From Rhizobium sp. P32RR-XVIII (GTDB lineage: Bacteria > Pseudomonadota > Alphaproteobacteria > Rhizobiales > Rhizobiaceae), in assembly GCF_012641395.1 (NCBI RefSeq), contig NZ_JABAIH010000017.1, positions 25,082-89,081 of the forward strand: a DNA stretch of 64,000 nucleotides, given 5' to 3'. This document shows positions 16,176-25,839 of the stretch, in pieces. Made by a program: the position numbers and the translations under genes. Below the pieces are notes generated by a model that did not search any database, was not told where the DNA came from, and saw nothing but the letters and a program-made list of their open reading frames with translations. Position 1 is the first letter of the stretch. Each line of letters opens with the position of its first letter.

Positions 16176-16760
16176 TCAATCGAAAGCGGACATCTGAGCT
16201 TGGGCAGCCTTGCGATCCACGGAATGTCCAGGGTTTTCGACCGGGCGATCGAAGGGCTTCCAGCTCTCGCCGACGACGTGCTTGTAGGCTGCGACGGCAC
16301 CTTCAGCTGCCGTGCGCAGCGCATGGGCCTGGATACCCATGTCGGCTGCGAATTCCCGCTTGCGGTGCGCGGCACTATCGTAGCCGACGGGACCATCGAG
16401 GTCCTCGTCACGGGCATCGTTTGCCGCCTTGGCGGTGGCATCGCGCGCTTCCGTGACGGCCTTGCTGTAGAACTGACCGGCACCGTGGGCGGAGCCGACA
16501 TAGGCGCCGACGATCCGCTGGAGGTGGATCTGCATGGCGCGCTCGCTAAGGCCTTCGCCGAGAGCGTCCGCGGTCTCGGAGATCAACCGTTCGTGGAGGT
16601 CGCGGATCCCGTCGCTGTCGATGACGGCTGTCCCGAAGCTTTCGGCGATCTTGAGCGCCTGGGCGCTGTCTGGGCAGGTGAGGCGAACCATCTCGACGGT
16701 GGCGCCCTTGCGGAGTTGGACGACGCGAGCGGAAGAGCGATGGGTTGCGGGCTTTGCCAT
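16176..16760 (-). CDS. Hypothetical plasmid protein, helical
   Basis: A 194-residue soluble protein beginning MAKPATHRSSARVVQL. Much of it is predicted helix, including a long Ala-rich segment around ARDATAKAANDARDEDLDG. No catalytic motif or membrane segment is visible and I do not recognise the family. The start at 16760 follows GGAG; the frame continues open upstream to 17192, but that part is Arg/Ser/Pro-rich and lacks a ribosome site. A strong terminator follows. Confidence 0.65.
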   Translation of the reverse strand: MAKPATHRSSARVVQLRKGATVEMVRLTCPDSAQALKIAESFGTAVIDSDGIRDLHERLISETADALGEGLSERAMQIHLQRIVGAYVGSAHGAGQFYSKAVTEARDATAKAANDARDEDLDGPVGYDSAAHRKREFAADMGIQAHALRTAAEGAVAAYKHVVGESWKPFDRPVENPGHSVDRKAAQAQMSAFD

Positions 16761-17164
16761 GGTGGTCTCCTTGTCGGTTATCCCGAGGCTCTCGAACCGG
16801 CTTCCTGCCGGCCCTTCCTCGGGTGCGGTCGACCAAAGCCGGCGAAAGACGGGCGGTTTCACAAGTCCGGATGCCCTGACCGAGCGAATTGACTTTGCGG
16901 GCACGCGGGGCACCAGCCCTGCACGGGATCGCGAAGGCGGTTTGCGAGAGGAGGGGAGGAAGGCCGCCACGCGGCGCGACAGCGACCTTGAAACGACCGG
17001 CAGCAGGCTTAAGACCGTCACAAACCCGAGGCAGGTGCGGCAGGGTGCGAGGTGGATGACGGAACGACGCTCGAGGACCACAATGATAGCCCGCGCCACG
17101 ATCTCAACCGACGATCCGATCCACGGGAACGCCTGGAAGCTGTACGCCCGCCGCACCCTGTTGC
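16761..17164. other. Intergenic region upstream of the helical protein gene
   Basis: About 400 bases. Frames on both strands are low-complexity and show no ribosome site. It presumably holds the promoter for the gene at 16176-16760. I see no repeat or RNA gene. Confidence 0.4.
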
Positions 17165-17446
17165 TCAGCGTACGATCAAGCGGATTGGGCAACCGGCCTC
17201 CTCGCGGCTCCCACCCTCCATCATGGCGTCGAGTTCCGCCCTCCGCTCAAAAGCAAGGCGGTTTGCATGGTCCATCAGCACAGCCCGGTGGGATCGACCG
17301 TGATACCCGCCACTTCGGCCGCGCGAGCGGGCCAGCACTCTCGCCGTCACGGCCAACCGCTTCGCGCGATGCACGATCTGGCGCTGGATACGATCGAAAT
17401 CTTGATGCGGAACTTCATCGGCGATCGGCCGGTACGTCGAACTCAT
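17165..17446 (-). CDS. Small hypothetical protein coupled to DUF7007
   Basis: A 93-residue, Arg/His-rich protein (MSSTYRPIADEVPHQDFDRI). Its ATG overlaps the stop of the upstream DUF7007 gene as ATGA (17443-17446), which is the best reason to believe it is a real gene. The middle (RSRGRSGGYHGRSHRAVLMDHANRL) is very basic, compatible with nucleic-acid binding. No family is recognised. Confidence 0.55.
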   Translation of the reverse strand: MSSTYRPIADEVPHQDFDRIQRQIVHRAKRLAVTARVLARSRGRSGGYHGRSHRAVLMDHANRLAFERRAELDAMMEGGSREEAGCPIRLIVR

Positions 17447-18327
17447 GCCGCCGACCTCGACCAGCCAACGAAGGAGGACGGCCCGTCATAGGGCTGATGT
17501 CGCGCCTCATCGATGACGTAGCCGAAAGGACCACGACTGGCATACTCGTTGCTGTCAACGAGATATCGCCGCTCGATTTCGCCGATCGATCGTTCAGTGC
17601 CGTAGCGCGCGATCACCTCCGTCATCCCGGCGTGGTGCCCCGACAAGATCGCCGACGTCACGATCCAATGGTTTGCGTGGATCCTTTCGAACTCCTGCCG
17701 GTCCTTGCCCCGAGACGCTCCTACCCCGAGCGCTCGGCCGTGAACCGTCTCCCAAAACTCTGGCCAGTGGTGTCGGATGGTTTCCTCTGCGGCCCGCCGC
17801 TCGTAGCCCGTGAACAGGTCGGGAAAAGCATTGGCGACGGCTGCCCATTCCACATCCTCCTCGTACCAGCAGGTCTCGTTTCGGAGAGCTGTCGGCACGG
17901 CCAGGTTTCGGTCGGGAGAAAGATGAAAGCCGCCATGGCCGGCGGTGACATGAGACACGATCCCCGAACCGTAGATCGTCGCCATCTGTGACATGCCCCA
18001 AGGGGTGCTGCAGGCGATGCGTGCCTGGACCCGGCCGAGATCGTGCAGATCGCGCTGATGCTCGGCAGTTTCGATGACACGGGCGATGAAGGCAGCTTCG
18101 TCTGCGAGACTGCCGTCATGACGGTAGAAATCGCCACGTCCGAGGCAGGAAAGCGGGCGGCTTTCGCGCCACAAGGCGCTCGCCAGGAAGCTGCCGGCGG
18201 GTGTGGTGATCATGGCGAGCACAAGATCGCGCGTGCGCGCCACCGGAAAACCCTCGGCGCTAAGGCTGAATTCTATGCCGAGCGCATCCGCGATCGGGTT
18301 GTTCTGCTGTGGGAAATGCGTGGACAT
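17443..18327 (-). CDS. DUF7007-like plasmid protein
   Basis: A 294-residue soluble protein (MSTHFPQQNNPIADALGI) rich in His and Trp, with STPWGMSQMATIYGSGIV, HVTAGHGGFHLSP and CWYEEDVEWA as its most distinctive segments. I associate this pattern with the DUF7007 family found on rhizobial plasmids; the function is unknown. The start at 18327 is preceded by GGAG; an earlier in-frame ATG at 18339 lies before that site. It probably shares a transcript with the ParB-like gene upstream, separated by a GC-rich hairpin. Confidence 0.65.
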   Translation of the reverse strand: MSTHFPQQNNPIADALGIEFSLSAEGFPVARTRDLVLAMITTPAGSFLASALWRESRPLSCLGRGDFYRHDGSLADEAAFIARVIETAEHQRDLHDLGRVQARIACSTPWGMSQMATIYGSGIVSHVTAGHGGFHLSPDRNLAVPTALRNETCWYEEDVEWAAVANAFPDLFTGYERRAAEETIRHHWPEFWETVHGRALGVGASRGKDRQEFERIHANHWIVTSAILSGHHAGMTEVIARYGTERSIGEIERRYLVDSNEYASRGPFGYVIDEARHQPYDGPSSFVGWSRSAA

Positions 18328-18357
18328 TGGAAACTCCATATGTACCGGAAACAGGAA

Positions 18358-18382
18358 GCGCCGCCGGGGGTGCCGGCGGCGC
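18358..18382. terminator. GC-rich hairpin between ParB-like and DUF7007 genes
   Basis: Perfect 10-bp arms GCGCCGCCGG (18358-18367) and CCGGCGGCGC (18373-18382) around a 5-base loop. No T-tract follows, so an attenuating or mRNA-stabilising role is as likely as termination. Confidence 0.5.
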
Positions 18383-18410
18383 GATCGGGTCGGGACTTGT
18401 GGCTGGCGCG

Positions 18411-20114
18411 CTACTCCGCGGCGATGCCGTAGGCAGTCTCGCGATCGTCGAGATCGCCCTCGGGCGCATCGTCGGCGGCTGCGCCTTCCGCGTCCTCTTT
18501 CTGGGTCAGCCCAGCATCCTCATCCTCTTCAGATATCTCGGCATGACGCAGCAATGCCATGATCTCCTGAGGGTCCGGGGCGAACAGAGCGCTCGGATGA
18601 ACGAGACTTGCATCCCCGGCAAAATGGTCGACGAGTGCCGAGCGGGTATCGCGAACACGCGCCTTCGGATCGACGCCGGCATCCGCCGCCGCAAGCTCAA
18701 GAGCCTGACGCGATAGGCACGCGAGGAAATCCTCATCGCCCATGTTCGGCAGGTAGGTATCGGCGCCAATTGCCTCGCCTGCGATGCGCGAGACCAAACC
18801 ACTGTTCGACATGCCGCGCCGGCACGAGAGGACGTCGATCAGCGCAGCGCGGGCGGTGACGCGAACGGTGTCCATGTCGAACGACAGGCGACCATCTTCC
18901 GTGAAGAGGCGAGCGGCATGTCGCCCGAAGCGAGCGCCACCATAAAGCGCCCCGCCGGCGCCGGAATCGACCCGGACATTCAAACCGGCGAAGGCGAGCA
19001 CGAGGAGCGCCATCAGCATGTCGTCCTCGATCGGCGCACGGGCGAGCGCGTCGTGCAAGGCGTCGGTGCGGAAGTCACCGATCATATCCAAGCCCTTCTG
19101 GGTGACATCAGGCCGCTGCTTGGCCGTCGCGCTATCGTCGGCGACGTCAGCACCATCGGACGTGGCCGTCTGTCCCTTGGCCGGCTTCGTCTCGGGCATC
19201 CGATAGTGCACCGACTGCACCTTGCCATCGCGATCCAGGTAGAGACCGGTGACATCGCCCTTGCCTGGCTTGCCGTAAACACGCTCCGCCTTCTTGGGCA
19301 GTTCCGGCTGGCCCCAGTTGTTGACCTCGACGATCGCGCCCTTCTTCGGCAGATTGTTGGTCATCCACTCCTGCTGGGCGCCGAGGAAGGCTTCGACATT
19401 GGTGGTGAAGCGATTGTCCTGGTCGGCGGAGCCGAAGAGATCGTCGGCCCATTCGATGCCGTAGGCTTCCCGCAGGTCATCGCCAAAGCTCGCATCGCGC
19501 GCGTACATGCGGGTTTTCGAGAGGCCGTTGGCGATCTGCCACCAGGAGGCGGTGTCGCCCTTCTTCGGCTTGTTGGCTTTCCAGACCTCCTTCTGATCCT
19601 CGAGCGATGCTGCCGCGATCGTGCGCAACTGCTGTTCGTTCGGCATGTCGCCCTTTGCCATCTGGTCGAGCATAACAGGCAGAACGTTGGCGAGCAGACG
19701 CAGCTTGCGGATCTGGCGGACGGGAAGGGAAAGCGCGACAGCAACCGCTTCCTCTGTCCAGCCGAGTCCGACCAGTCGCTCGATACCCCGCCACTGGTCG
19801 ACCGGGTTCAGCGGTTCGCGGGCAATGTTTTCGACCATCGAGCGCATGGCGCCATTGTCCGTGGCGGCATCGCTGACGACGACCTCGATCTCGTCGAGGC
19901 CGGCTTCGATCGCGGCTCGCACGCGGCGATGGCCGGCCTGGATCAGATAACCGTTGCCGCCATCGGCTTGCTGCGACACGACCGGCGGCTGGATGATGCC
20001 GACGGCTTTGACGGTCGCCAGCAACAGCGCATCTGCCGGCGGCGAGGATTTCGACTGCCTGATATCGTCGGGGTTTGCGTTCAGCGCACGGGGATCAATC
20101 TTGAGGATCTGCAT
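18411..20114 (-). CDS. ParB/RepB-like nuclease-domain protein
   Basis: A 567-residue protein with a ParB N-terminal domain: IDPRALNANPDDIRQ, then GIIQPPVV and the diagnostic AGHRRVRAA (GHRR at 61-64), followed by MVENIAREPLNPVDQWRGI. A helix-turn-helix region covers about 115-165. The remaining 400 residues are not part of canonical partition proteins and end in a Glu/Asp-rich tail. It is not in a parAB or repABC context, so a role in segregation is doubtful. Such ParB-like proteins beside DUF736/ArdC genes are typical of rhizobial plasmids. The start at 20114 is set by AAGGAG; the open frame continues to 20270. Confidence 0.8.
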   Translation of the reverse strand: MQILKIDPRALNANPDDIRQSKSSPPADALLLATVKAVGIIQPPVVSQQADGGNGYLIQAGHRRVRAAIEAGLDEIEVVVSDAATDNGAMRSMVENIAREPLNPVDQWRGIERLVGLGWTEEAVAVALSLPVRQIRKLRLLANVLPVMLDQMAKGDMPNEQQLRTIAAASLEDQKEVWKANKPKKGDTASWWQIANGLSKTRMYARDASFGDDLREAYGIEWADDLFGSADQDNRFTTNVEAFLGAQQEWMTNNLPKKGAIVEVNNWGQPELPKKAERVYGKPGKGDVTGLYLDRDGKVQSVHYRMPETKPAKGQTATSDGADVADDSATAKQRPDVTQKGLDMIGDFRTDALHDALARAPIEDDMLMALLVLAFAGLNVRVDSGAGGALYGGARFGRHAARLFTEDGRLSFDMDTVRVTARAALIDVLSCRRGMSNSGLVSRIAGEAIGADTYLPNMGDEDFLACLSRQALELAAADAGVDPKARVRDTRSALVDHFAGDASLVHPSALFAPDPQEIMALLRHAEISEEDEDAGLTQKEDAEGAAADDAPEGDLDDRETAYGIAAE

Positions 20115-20480
20115 GGATCTTGCTCCTTGTCCGGTAGGGAGCGGCAGGCTTGCTGCTCCTTCATGTCCTCTTTCCTTCTCGAAGACACCTCCCGAACCGC
20201 GGGGCGGGCGGCACGTCGCAAATGCGGTCGAGCAGCCCTGGCGTAACGCGCCAGCACGGCTCACAGCCATGCGCAGCGCGAGGGGCAGGGGTGAGGAGAC
20301 CGCGATTGAACGCCAGTGGCGGCGGGCGGAACGCCCTGCGATCGACCTCCATCCCTTTTTCTCTCACCCTTCTTCCTATTTCCCAATAGCGCCATCGACA
20401 GCCCTGACGATCGCCATCAACGGCATTGGCTTCCAGGCAACCGTGAGATTGCGCGTCAGGCGATAGACCAAATGTGAGCC
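20115..20480. other. Intergenic region upstream of the ParB-like gene
   Basis: About 365 bases holding the promoter region of the ParB-like gene. Frames here are antisense or extensions without ribosome sites. No distinct element is seen. Confidence 0.4.
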
Positions 20481-20514
20481 AAAAAAAATGGGCCAGCGGA
20501 AAGCCGCGGCCCAT
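20481..20514 (-). terminator. Intrinsic terminator of the methylase-helicase gene
   Basis: On the minus strand, arms ATGGGCC...GCGG and CCGC...GGCCCAT form a stem of about 11 bp with one bulge, followed by eight T residues (20481-20488 are A on the plus strand). It lies 137 bases past the stop of the 5.1-kb gene. Confidence 0.85.
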
Positions 20515-20650
20515 GAAGTGTGAAGGTCAATTAACCTCCAGAGGGGAACAGCTGCTGCGGCGGAACTGGGAGGAGGCCCGCCATGTGCATCAGCTGCAGG
20601 CTGTATGCCTGTTTTTTGACCAATTGGAAAACATTTATTGTGCAGTGCAG

Positions 20651-23600
20651 CTATGCAGCCGCGGCTTGGCTCGCTGGCGTTTCCACATCCGCGGCCAGAA
20701 GTGCCTCCAGCTCCTTCAATGCCAGTCGTTTGGAGGCGAGCTCTTCAGCAAAGCCAAACTGGCCGCCGTCACGCGAACGGTACGAGGCGAGCCGTCGATT
20801 GGCTTCATCCAGCCTCTGTCGATACTGGTCGCGCTCGTCTTCGAACCCGCAGAGGGCATGCTCGAGGCGAGCGATAGCGCCGAGCGGCGTCACGGTGACG
20901 GCCAGATCGATCTCGTAGTCCGAACCGGTGCGCTTCAGCAGGGTCGTGTAGTGATAGCCTTCGCCACGACCGTAGCGTCCGCCCTCAAAGATAAGATCGA
21001 AGCCGCCGATCGAGGCAAGCCGCATTTCACCCTCGTGCTGCAACTGGACCAAGGTCAGGATCTCCTTCATCAAAGCGCGCCCGGCGACTTTGCGATCGAC
21101 ATGACGATCTTCCATGACAGTCATCTCGAAGGCATCGGCTGTCGTCGGTACAAGCCGCGCAACATCCCGGCCGATATCGCCAATCCGACGGGTGGCCGTC
21201 TCGATCTCGCGCTCGGCGTCGCGGATCTGACGACGAACGGCGAACAGGTCGTCCTCATGGGCAGCGCGTAACCGCTCAAGCCGAGCGATATCAGCCTCCA
21301 GCCCCGCCTTCTGCATCAGGCGTTCGTCGCCCGAGGCGATTGCCTTGGCCATGGCGAACTGGTTGGCCGCCCCCTCGCCAAGATCGTCGAGCCGCCGGAT
21401 CGATGTGTCGCCGGAAAGGGCCGCCGCAATGAAGCGGGCCTTACGTTCATTGTTCTGCCACATGGACGCGTCGAGCGAGCCTTGTGTGGCATAGGCGAAG
21501 ATGTCGACCTCGTCATGCTGGTTGCCCTGGCGCACGATCCGGCCCTCGCGCTGCTCGATCTGCGAGGGGAGCCACGGCACATCGAGATGATGCAGTGCTT
21601 TCAGGCGAAGCTGCGCATTGACGCCGGTGCCCATGGTCTCCGAGGATCCGATCAGGAAACGGACCTTGCCGGCCCTGACGTCGCCGAACAAGCGCTGCTT
21701 GGCTTCGGTCTTCTTGTAATCCTGCATGAAGGCGATTTCGGTGGCCGGCACGCCGAGACGGACGAGCTCATCTCGGATCCAGCGATAGGCCGAGAAGCCG
21801 CGCGATTTCTCGACGTTGATGGTGCCGAGATCGGAGAAGATCATCTGCGCAGCACCCGGCAGGTCGAAGGGCTTGCCATCCGGACGCACGTAGGTGCGCT
21901 CTCTCGTCTCCTGCCAGATGCGGAAGGCGTTTTCGACCAGCAAGTTGAGCTTGTTGTCGGGCTCGTTGTCACCATCGGGATCGACGAGCCTCAGATCGAT
22001 GGCGGCATGGCGGCCGTCGGTGATGACCGAGAGCAGGATATCGTCACCGGGCTTGGCCGGCCCCTCGCGTCTCTCGATCGCCTTGATGCGGGCGTCGAGG
22101 ATCGTCTGGTAATTCTTGAAGGCCTGGGTTGGTTTGGCGGTCAGGATCTGCCGGTGACCGGTCGAAAGCTCCGGCACACGGACATACTGCTTGAGGTCCG
22201 CCGGCATGACGACGTCGGCGAAGCAGCGGAACATCGCGATCAGCTCGGGGACGTTGACGAAACTGGCGAAACGGCTCACCGGCTTGTACTTGCCTGATGG
22301 TTGGATCTCGAGTTCCGTGGTCGTGTCGCCGAAGGTCGAGGCCCAGGCGTCGAACTCGTGCAGGCCGCGCTCGTGCAAGGCCTCGTGGCCGAGCAGCCGC
22401 TGGACCGAGAACATCTCGCCGAGCGTGTTGGTAATCGGCGTGCCCGAGGCAAGCATGAGCGCCCGGCCAGGGTTCTTCGTCTCGATGAAGCGGGATTTGA
22501 CGTAGAGATCCCAGGCGCGCTGCGAGCCGTTGGGATCGATGCCCTTCAGCGTCGACATGTTGGTGGCGAAAGACAGCTTGCGGAACTCCTGCGCCTCGTC
22601 GACGATGATCTGGTCGATACCGATTTCGGAAATCGTCAGGAGGTCGTCCTTGCGGGTCGACAGTGCTTCCAGCCGCTCCGTCAGCCCTTCCTTCAATCGC
22701 TCTAGACGCTTGCGCGAGACGCGATCCTCACTGTCGACCTTGGTGACCAGGTCCTCGTAGAGTTCGAGCTCGTCCCGGATCATTTGGCTCTCGAAAGCTG
22801 AAGGCACGGCAATGAAGCGGAACGCCGAGTGCGTGATGATGATCGCATCCCAGGTCGCGGTGGCCGCCCGCGACAGGAAGCGAGCCCGCTTGTCCTTGGT
22901 GAAGTTGGTCTCGTCGGCCACGAGGATGCGCGCGTTCGGGTAAAGCGCCAGGAATTCCCGTGCCGCCTGCGCCAGGCAATGGCCAGGCACGACCAGCATC
23001 CCCTTGGCGATCAGCCCGAGACGACGCTGCTCCATAATGGCAGCTGCCATGGTCATCGTCTTACCGGCGCCGACGGCATGGGCAAGGTAGGTCGAGCCGG
23101 CCGAGATGATCCGCCAGATGCCGCGTTTCTGGTGCCCATAAAGAACAAAGGCGCCAGAGGCGCCGGGGAGCTGCAGGTGCGCGCCGTCGAATTTGCGCGG
23201 TGCGATGTTGTTGAAGCGGTCGTTATAGACCCGCGCCAGACGATCGGTGCGATCGGGATCGGTCCAGACCCAGTTCTGAAAGGCCTCCTTGATGCGCTGC
23301 AGCTTGTCGCGCGCCGCCTCGGTATCGATGACATTCAGCACGCGGCGCTCGCCGTCAGCATCCTTGAAGGTATCGAAGATCTGCGGGACGCGGCTGTTCA
23401 AGGCGTCAGCAAGGAGTTCGCCGGCATGGCGACGGCTGGTGCCCCATTCCGAGGTGCCGATCGCGGAGTATCCGAGCTGCCGCGCCTCGACCGTCCAGGA
23501 GCCAAGTTCCGGCATGTGGTGGATACGGATATCGACCGCCATCGTCTCCCTGACGAAGGAGACGACGTCAGCCGCGGGGGTCCATGGAGCGCCGAGCCGC

Positions 23601-25753
23601 GCAGTGATGTCGGAGGGCCGGAGGTCGGCCGGCTGAACCTGCTGCAGGGCCCGCACATTTCGTGCGAAACGAGGATCGAGTGCCGTGGCAGCTTCGGCCT
23701 CCACGAGCTTGGTCCGCACCGCGCCGGAGAGATAGGCATCCGAGGTCTTCCACGCACCGTCGCTTGGATCCTGGAAGATCGCATCGCCGAGATCCGCGGT
23801 AACGGTGGAAACGTCCATATGCAGCAATTCGGCGATATGATCGAGGTCGACATGGCCACGTTCATTGAGTACGACCGCCAGCGCATCAGCCGCATTGGTG
23901 ATGACAGGCGACATCGGCGGGGCGATCACACGGGTGCTGAAAATCGGACCTGGCTTCGCGGTGTCGGTCTCCAGATCGTAATCCTCGATCGAGGCGACCA
24001 GCCAGCAATCGGGATCATCGAGAAACGGCTGCAGGTTGGGCCGGCGATGGGTCTCGCGAACCTCGCCGGTTTCGGTATCTTCCTGGATCGAAACGGTCGT
24101 GTGGTTGATCGGCCCGAAATCCCGCACGAAGCTCGACCAGGCAATGCGAAGCCGGACCTGATGATCGCGCCTGGGGCGATCGGTCTCCTGGCCCTTCAGG
24201 ATATCCCGAACCGCATCGCGGATCGGGATCAGCTTGGTGACGATACGGACGTGCTTTTCCGACAGACCGTCGCCAGTTCGGCCCTTGCGAATGGGAACCG
24301 CCACCGCCGCCCCGTCGACCACCTGCATCAGGCCGCGCGTGCGATCGAGGAAAAAACTGCCTTCGCGGATATTCACCTCGGGCTTCAGGTTGACGATATC
24401 GCCAAGCTCGACCTCCAGATCGATATCTATGGGGGTCGGCTCCCCGTCGTAGAGGCCTTCGGGCAGCAGGCCGATCGCCTTCGCCAGGTCCGCTTGCAGA
24501 TCCTGCCCTGATGGCGCCAGGCAGGTATAGGTTTCGCCGAAGGGTCCGGAGGTGAGCGCATGGCTGCCAAGAAGGAAATCCGGATGGCGCGCGAACCAGC
24601 GATTGACCCGGATTGCACCTTCGTCTGCCGTGGCCGGTCGGATCTCGTCGACATCGAGCCAGGTCAGATCGCCTTCGGCTTGGCCAACCTTGCGCCTGCG
24701 GAAGAACAGGATATCGACGACCACGTCCGTACCCGCGTCGCAGCGAAAGCTGCCCTCGGGCAGACGGATCGCCGCCACCAGATCGGCTGACCTGGCGATA
24801 TGCTCACGCGCCGTGGTGTCGGACTTGTCGAGCGTCCCCGAACTTGTGACGAAGGCGGCCAGTCCGCCGGGCTTCAGGAGATCGATCGAGCGGGCAATGA
24901 AATAGTCGTGCAGGCGCAGGCCGAGCGACCGATAGGCGCGGTCGGACCGCACCGTGCGATCGGAAAAGGGTGGGTTGCCGATAGCGAGGTCGAAGATCGG
25001 GGACAGATTGGTGCGCGAGAAGTCGCCGTTGATGATGCGTGCCCTCGGCTGCAACAGGCGGGCGATGCGGGCGGTCACAGGGTCGAGCTCGATCCCGGTG
25101 AAGAAGCTCGCCTCCCGCAGTGTCTCCGGGAGCAGGGCAGGGAAGAGCCCAGTTCCGATCCCGGGCTCCAGCACACGGCCGCCGCGCCAGCCAAGCCGCG
25201 TCAGCCCCGCCCAAATCGCCCTGACGATGAACTCCGGCGTGAAGTGGGCGTACTGCGTGCAGCGCGCAAAAGAGGCATATTCCTCGTCGTTCACCGCTGT
25301 CTCGAGCGAACTGGCAAGCTCGTCCCAGCCCTCCCGAAAGCTGATCTCGCCCGGGCGGCGAAACATGCCGTTCGCCAACTCCGAGGCGCCAAAACCGGTG
25401 AAGCGTATCAGCCGCTTCTGCTGGTCGCGTGTGACAGGCACGTTGCCGCTTTCGATCTCGCGCGCCGTCAAGATGGCCGCGACGTTGAGGCGGGCACGCT
25501 CCTTCCAGGTCGCCGCGAGACCACGGTCCCCGTCGTCGAGATAGAAGTTCGCTCGAAGACCCTGCTTCCGCGGGGCAGAGCGCGGCACCCTTCGGTTTGC
25601 AAAGGCCGGCGCCGGTGAAGGCGGTGTCGGATCGGGTTCGTCATCGTTGGCCGCAACGGGGTCGAAACCGCCGAAAGCCGTCACGCCGAGTCCGAGCCCG
25701 GACGAGAGGGCCGAGCTACCGAACATGTCGAGAGTAAAGGGATCATTGCTCAT
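20651..25753 (-). CDS. DarB-like DNA methylase-helicase, 1700 residues
   Basis: A giant protein joining an N6-adenine methylase to a superfamily 2 helicase. Residues about 160-320 hold the methylase: motif I VLEPGIGTGLF (194-204) and catalytic NPPF (260-263). The helicase core starts near 880 with Walker A AVGAGKT (about 890), has DEAQEF as motif II (about 1050) and a C-terminal helicase motif VI QREGRIVRQG (about 1403). The last 150 residues are coiled-coil-like. Phage P1 DarB and related plasmid proteins share this architecture and protect entering DNA from restriction. The start at 25753 is fixed by GAAGGAG. A terminator follows. Whether this copy is an active methylase is unknown. Confidence 0.85.
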   Translation of the reverse strand: MSNDPFTLDMFGSSALSSGLGLGVTAFGGFDPVAANDDEPDPTPPSPAPAFANRRVPRSAPRKQGLRANFYLDDGDRGLAATWKERARLNVAAILTAREIESGNVPVTRDQQKRLIRFTGFGASELANGMFRRPGEISFREGWDELASSLETAVNDEEYASFARCTQYAHFTPEFIVRAIWAGLTRLGWRGGRVLEPGIGTGLFPALLPETLREASFFTGIELDPVTARIARLLQPRARIINGDFSRTNLSPIFDLAIGNPPFSDRTVRSDRAYRSLGLRLHDYFIARSIDLLKPGGLAAFVTSSGTLDKSDTTAREHIARSADLVAAIRLPEGSFRCDAGTDVVVDILFFRRRKVGQAEGDLTWLDVDEIRPATADEGAIRVNRWFARHPDFLLGSHALTSGPFGETYTCLAPSGQDLQADLAKAIGLLPEGLYDGEPTPIDIDLEVELGDIVNLKPEVNIREGSFFLDRTRGLMQVVDGAAVAVPIRKGRTGDGLSEKHVRIVTKLIPIRDAVRDILKGQETDRPRRDHQVRLRIAWSSFVRDFGPINHTTVSIQEDTETGEVRETHRRPNLQPFLDDPDCWLVASIEDYDLETDTAKPGPIFSTRVIAPPMSPVITNAADALAVVLNERGHVDLDHIAELLHMDVSTVTADLGDAIFQDPSDGAWKTSDAYLSGAVRTKLVEAEAATALDPRFARNVRALQQVQPADLRPSDITARLGAPWTPAADVVSFVRETMAVDIRIHHMPELGSWTVEARQLGYSAIGTSEWGTSRRHAGELLADALNSRVPQIFDTFKDADGERRVLNVIDTEAARDKLQRIKEAFQNWVWTDPDRTDRLARVYNDRFNNIAPRKFDGAHLQLPGASGAFVLYGHQKRGIWRIISAGSTYLAHAVGAGKTMTMAAAIMEQRRLGLIAKGMLVVPGHCLAQAAREFLALYPNARILVADETNFTKDKRARFLSRAATATWDAIIITHSAFRFIAVPSAFESQMIRDELELYEDLVTKVDSEDRVSRKRLERLKEGLTERLEALSTRKDDLLTISEIGIDQIIVDEAQEFRKLSFATNMSTLKGIDPNGSQRAWDLYVKSRFIETKNPGRALMLASGTPITNTLGEMFSVQRLLGHEALHERGLHEFDAWASTFGDTTTELEIQPSGKYKPVSRFASFVNVPELIAMFRCFADVVMPADLKQYVRVPELSTGHRQILTAKPTQAFKNYQTILDARIKAIERREGPAKPGDDILLSVITDGRHAAIDLRLVDPDGDNEPDNKLNLLVENAFRIWQETRERTYVRPDGKPFDLPGAAQMIFSDLGTINVEKSRGFSAYRWIRDELVRLGVPATEIAFMQDYKKTEAKQRLFGDVRAGKVRFLIGSSETMGTGVNAQLRLKALHHLDVPWLPSQIEQREGRIVRQGNQHDEVDIFAYATQGSLDASMWQNNERKARFIAAALSGDTSIRRLDDLGEGAANQFAMAKAIASGDERLMQKAGLEADIARLERLRAAHEDDLFAVRRQIRDAEREIETATRRIGDIGRDVARLVPTTADAFEMTVMEDRHVDRKVAGRALMKEILTLVQLQHEGEMRLASIGGFDLIFEGGRYGRGEGYHYTTLLKRTGSDYEIDLAVTVTPLGAIARLEHALCGFEDERDQYRQRLDEANRRLASYRSRDGGQFGFAEELASKRLALKELEALLAADVETPASQAAAA

Positions 25754-25839
25754 GAAAGTGCTCCTTCTAAACGCGAGCGCCATCGTCCGGTCGCGTCGCG
25801 ACCGGTGTGATCGATGGGCAGATGAGGGGAGGGAACCGC

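Noticed and set aside
16761..17192. N-terminal extension of the helical hypothetical protein to 338 residues
   Set aside because: The extra 144 residues are Arg/Ser/Pro-rich and lack an upstream ribosome site, whereas GGAG precedes the ATG at 16760.
18918..20246. 442-codon open frame opposite the ParB-like gene
   Set aside because: Antisense shadow; the product shows no recognisable domain and the opposite strand carries the GHRR ParB motif.
22829..24511. 560-codon open frame opposite the methylase-helicase
   Set aside because: Antisense shadow with repetitive Asp/Arg/Gly composition; the minus-strand gene has convincing catalytic motifs through this stretch.
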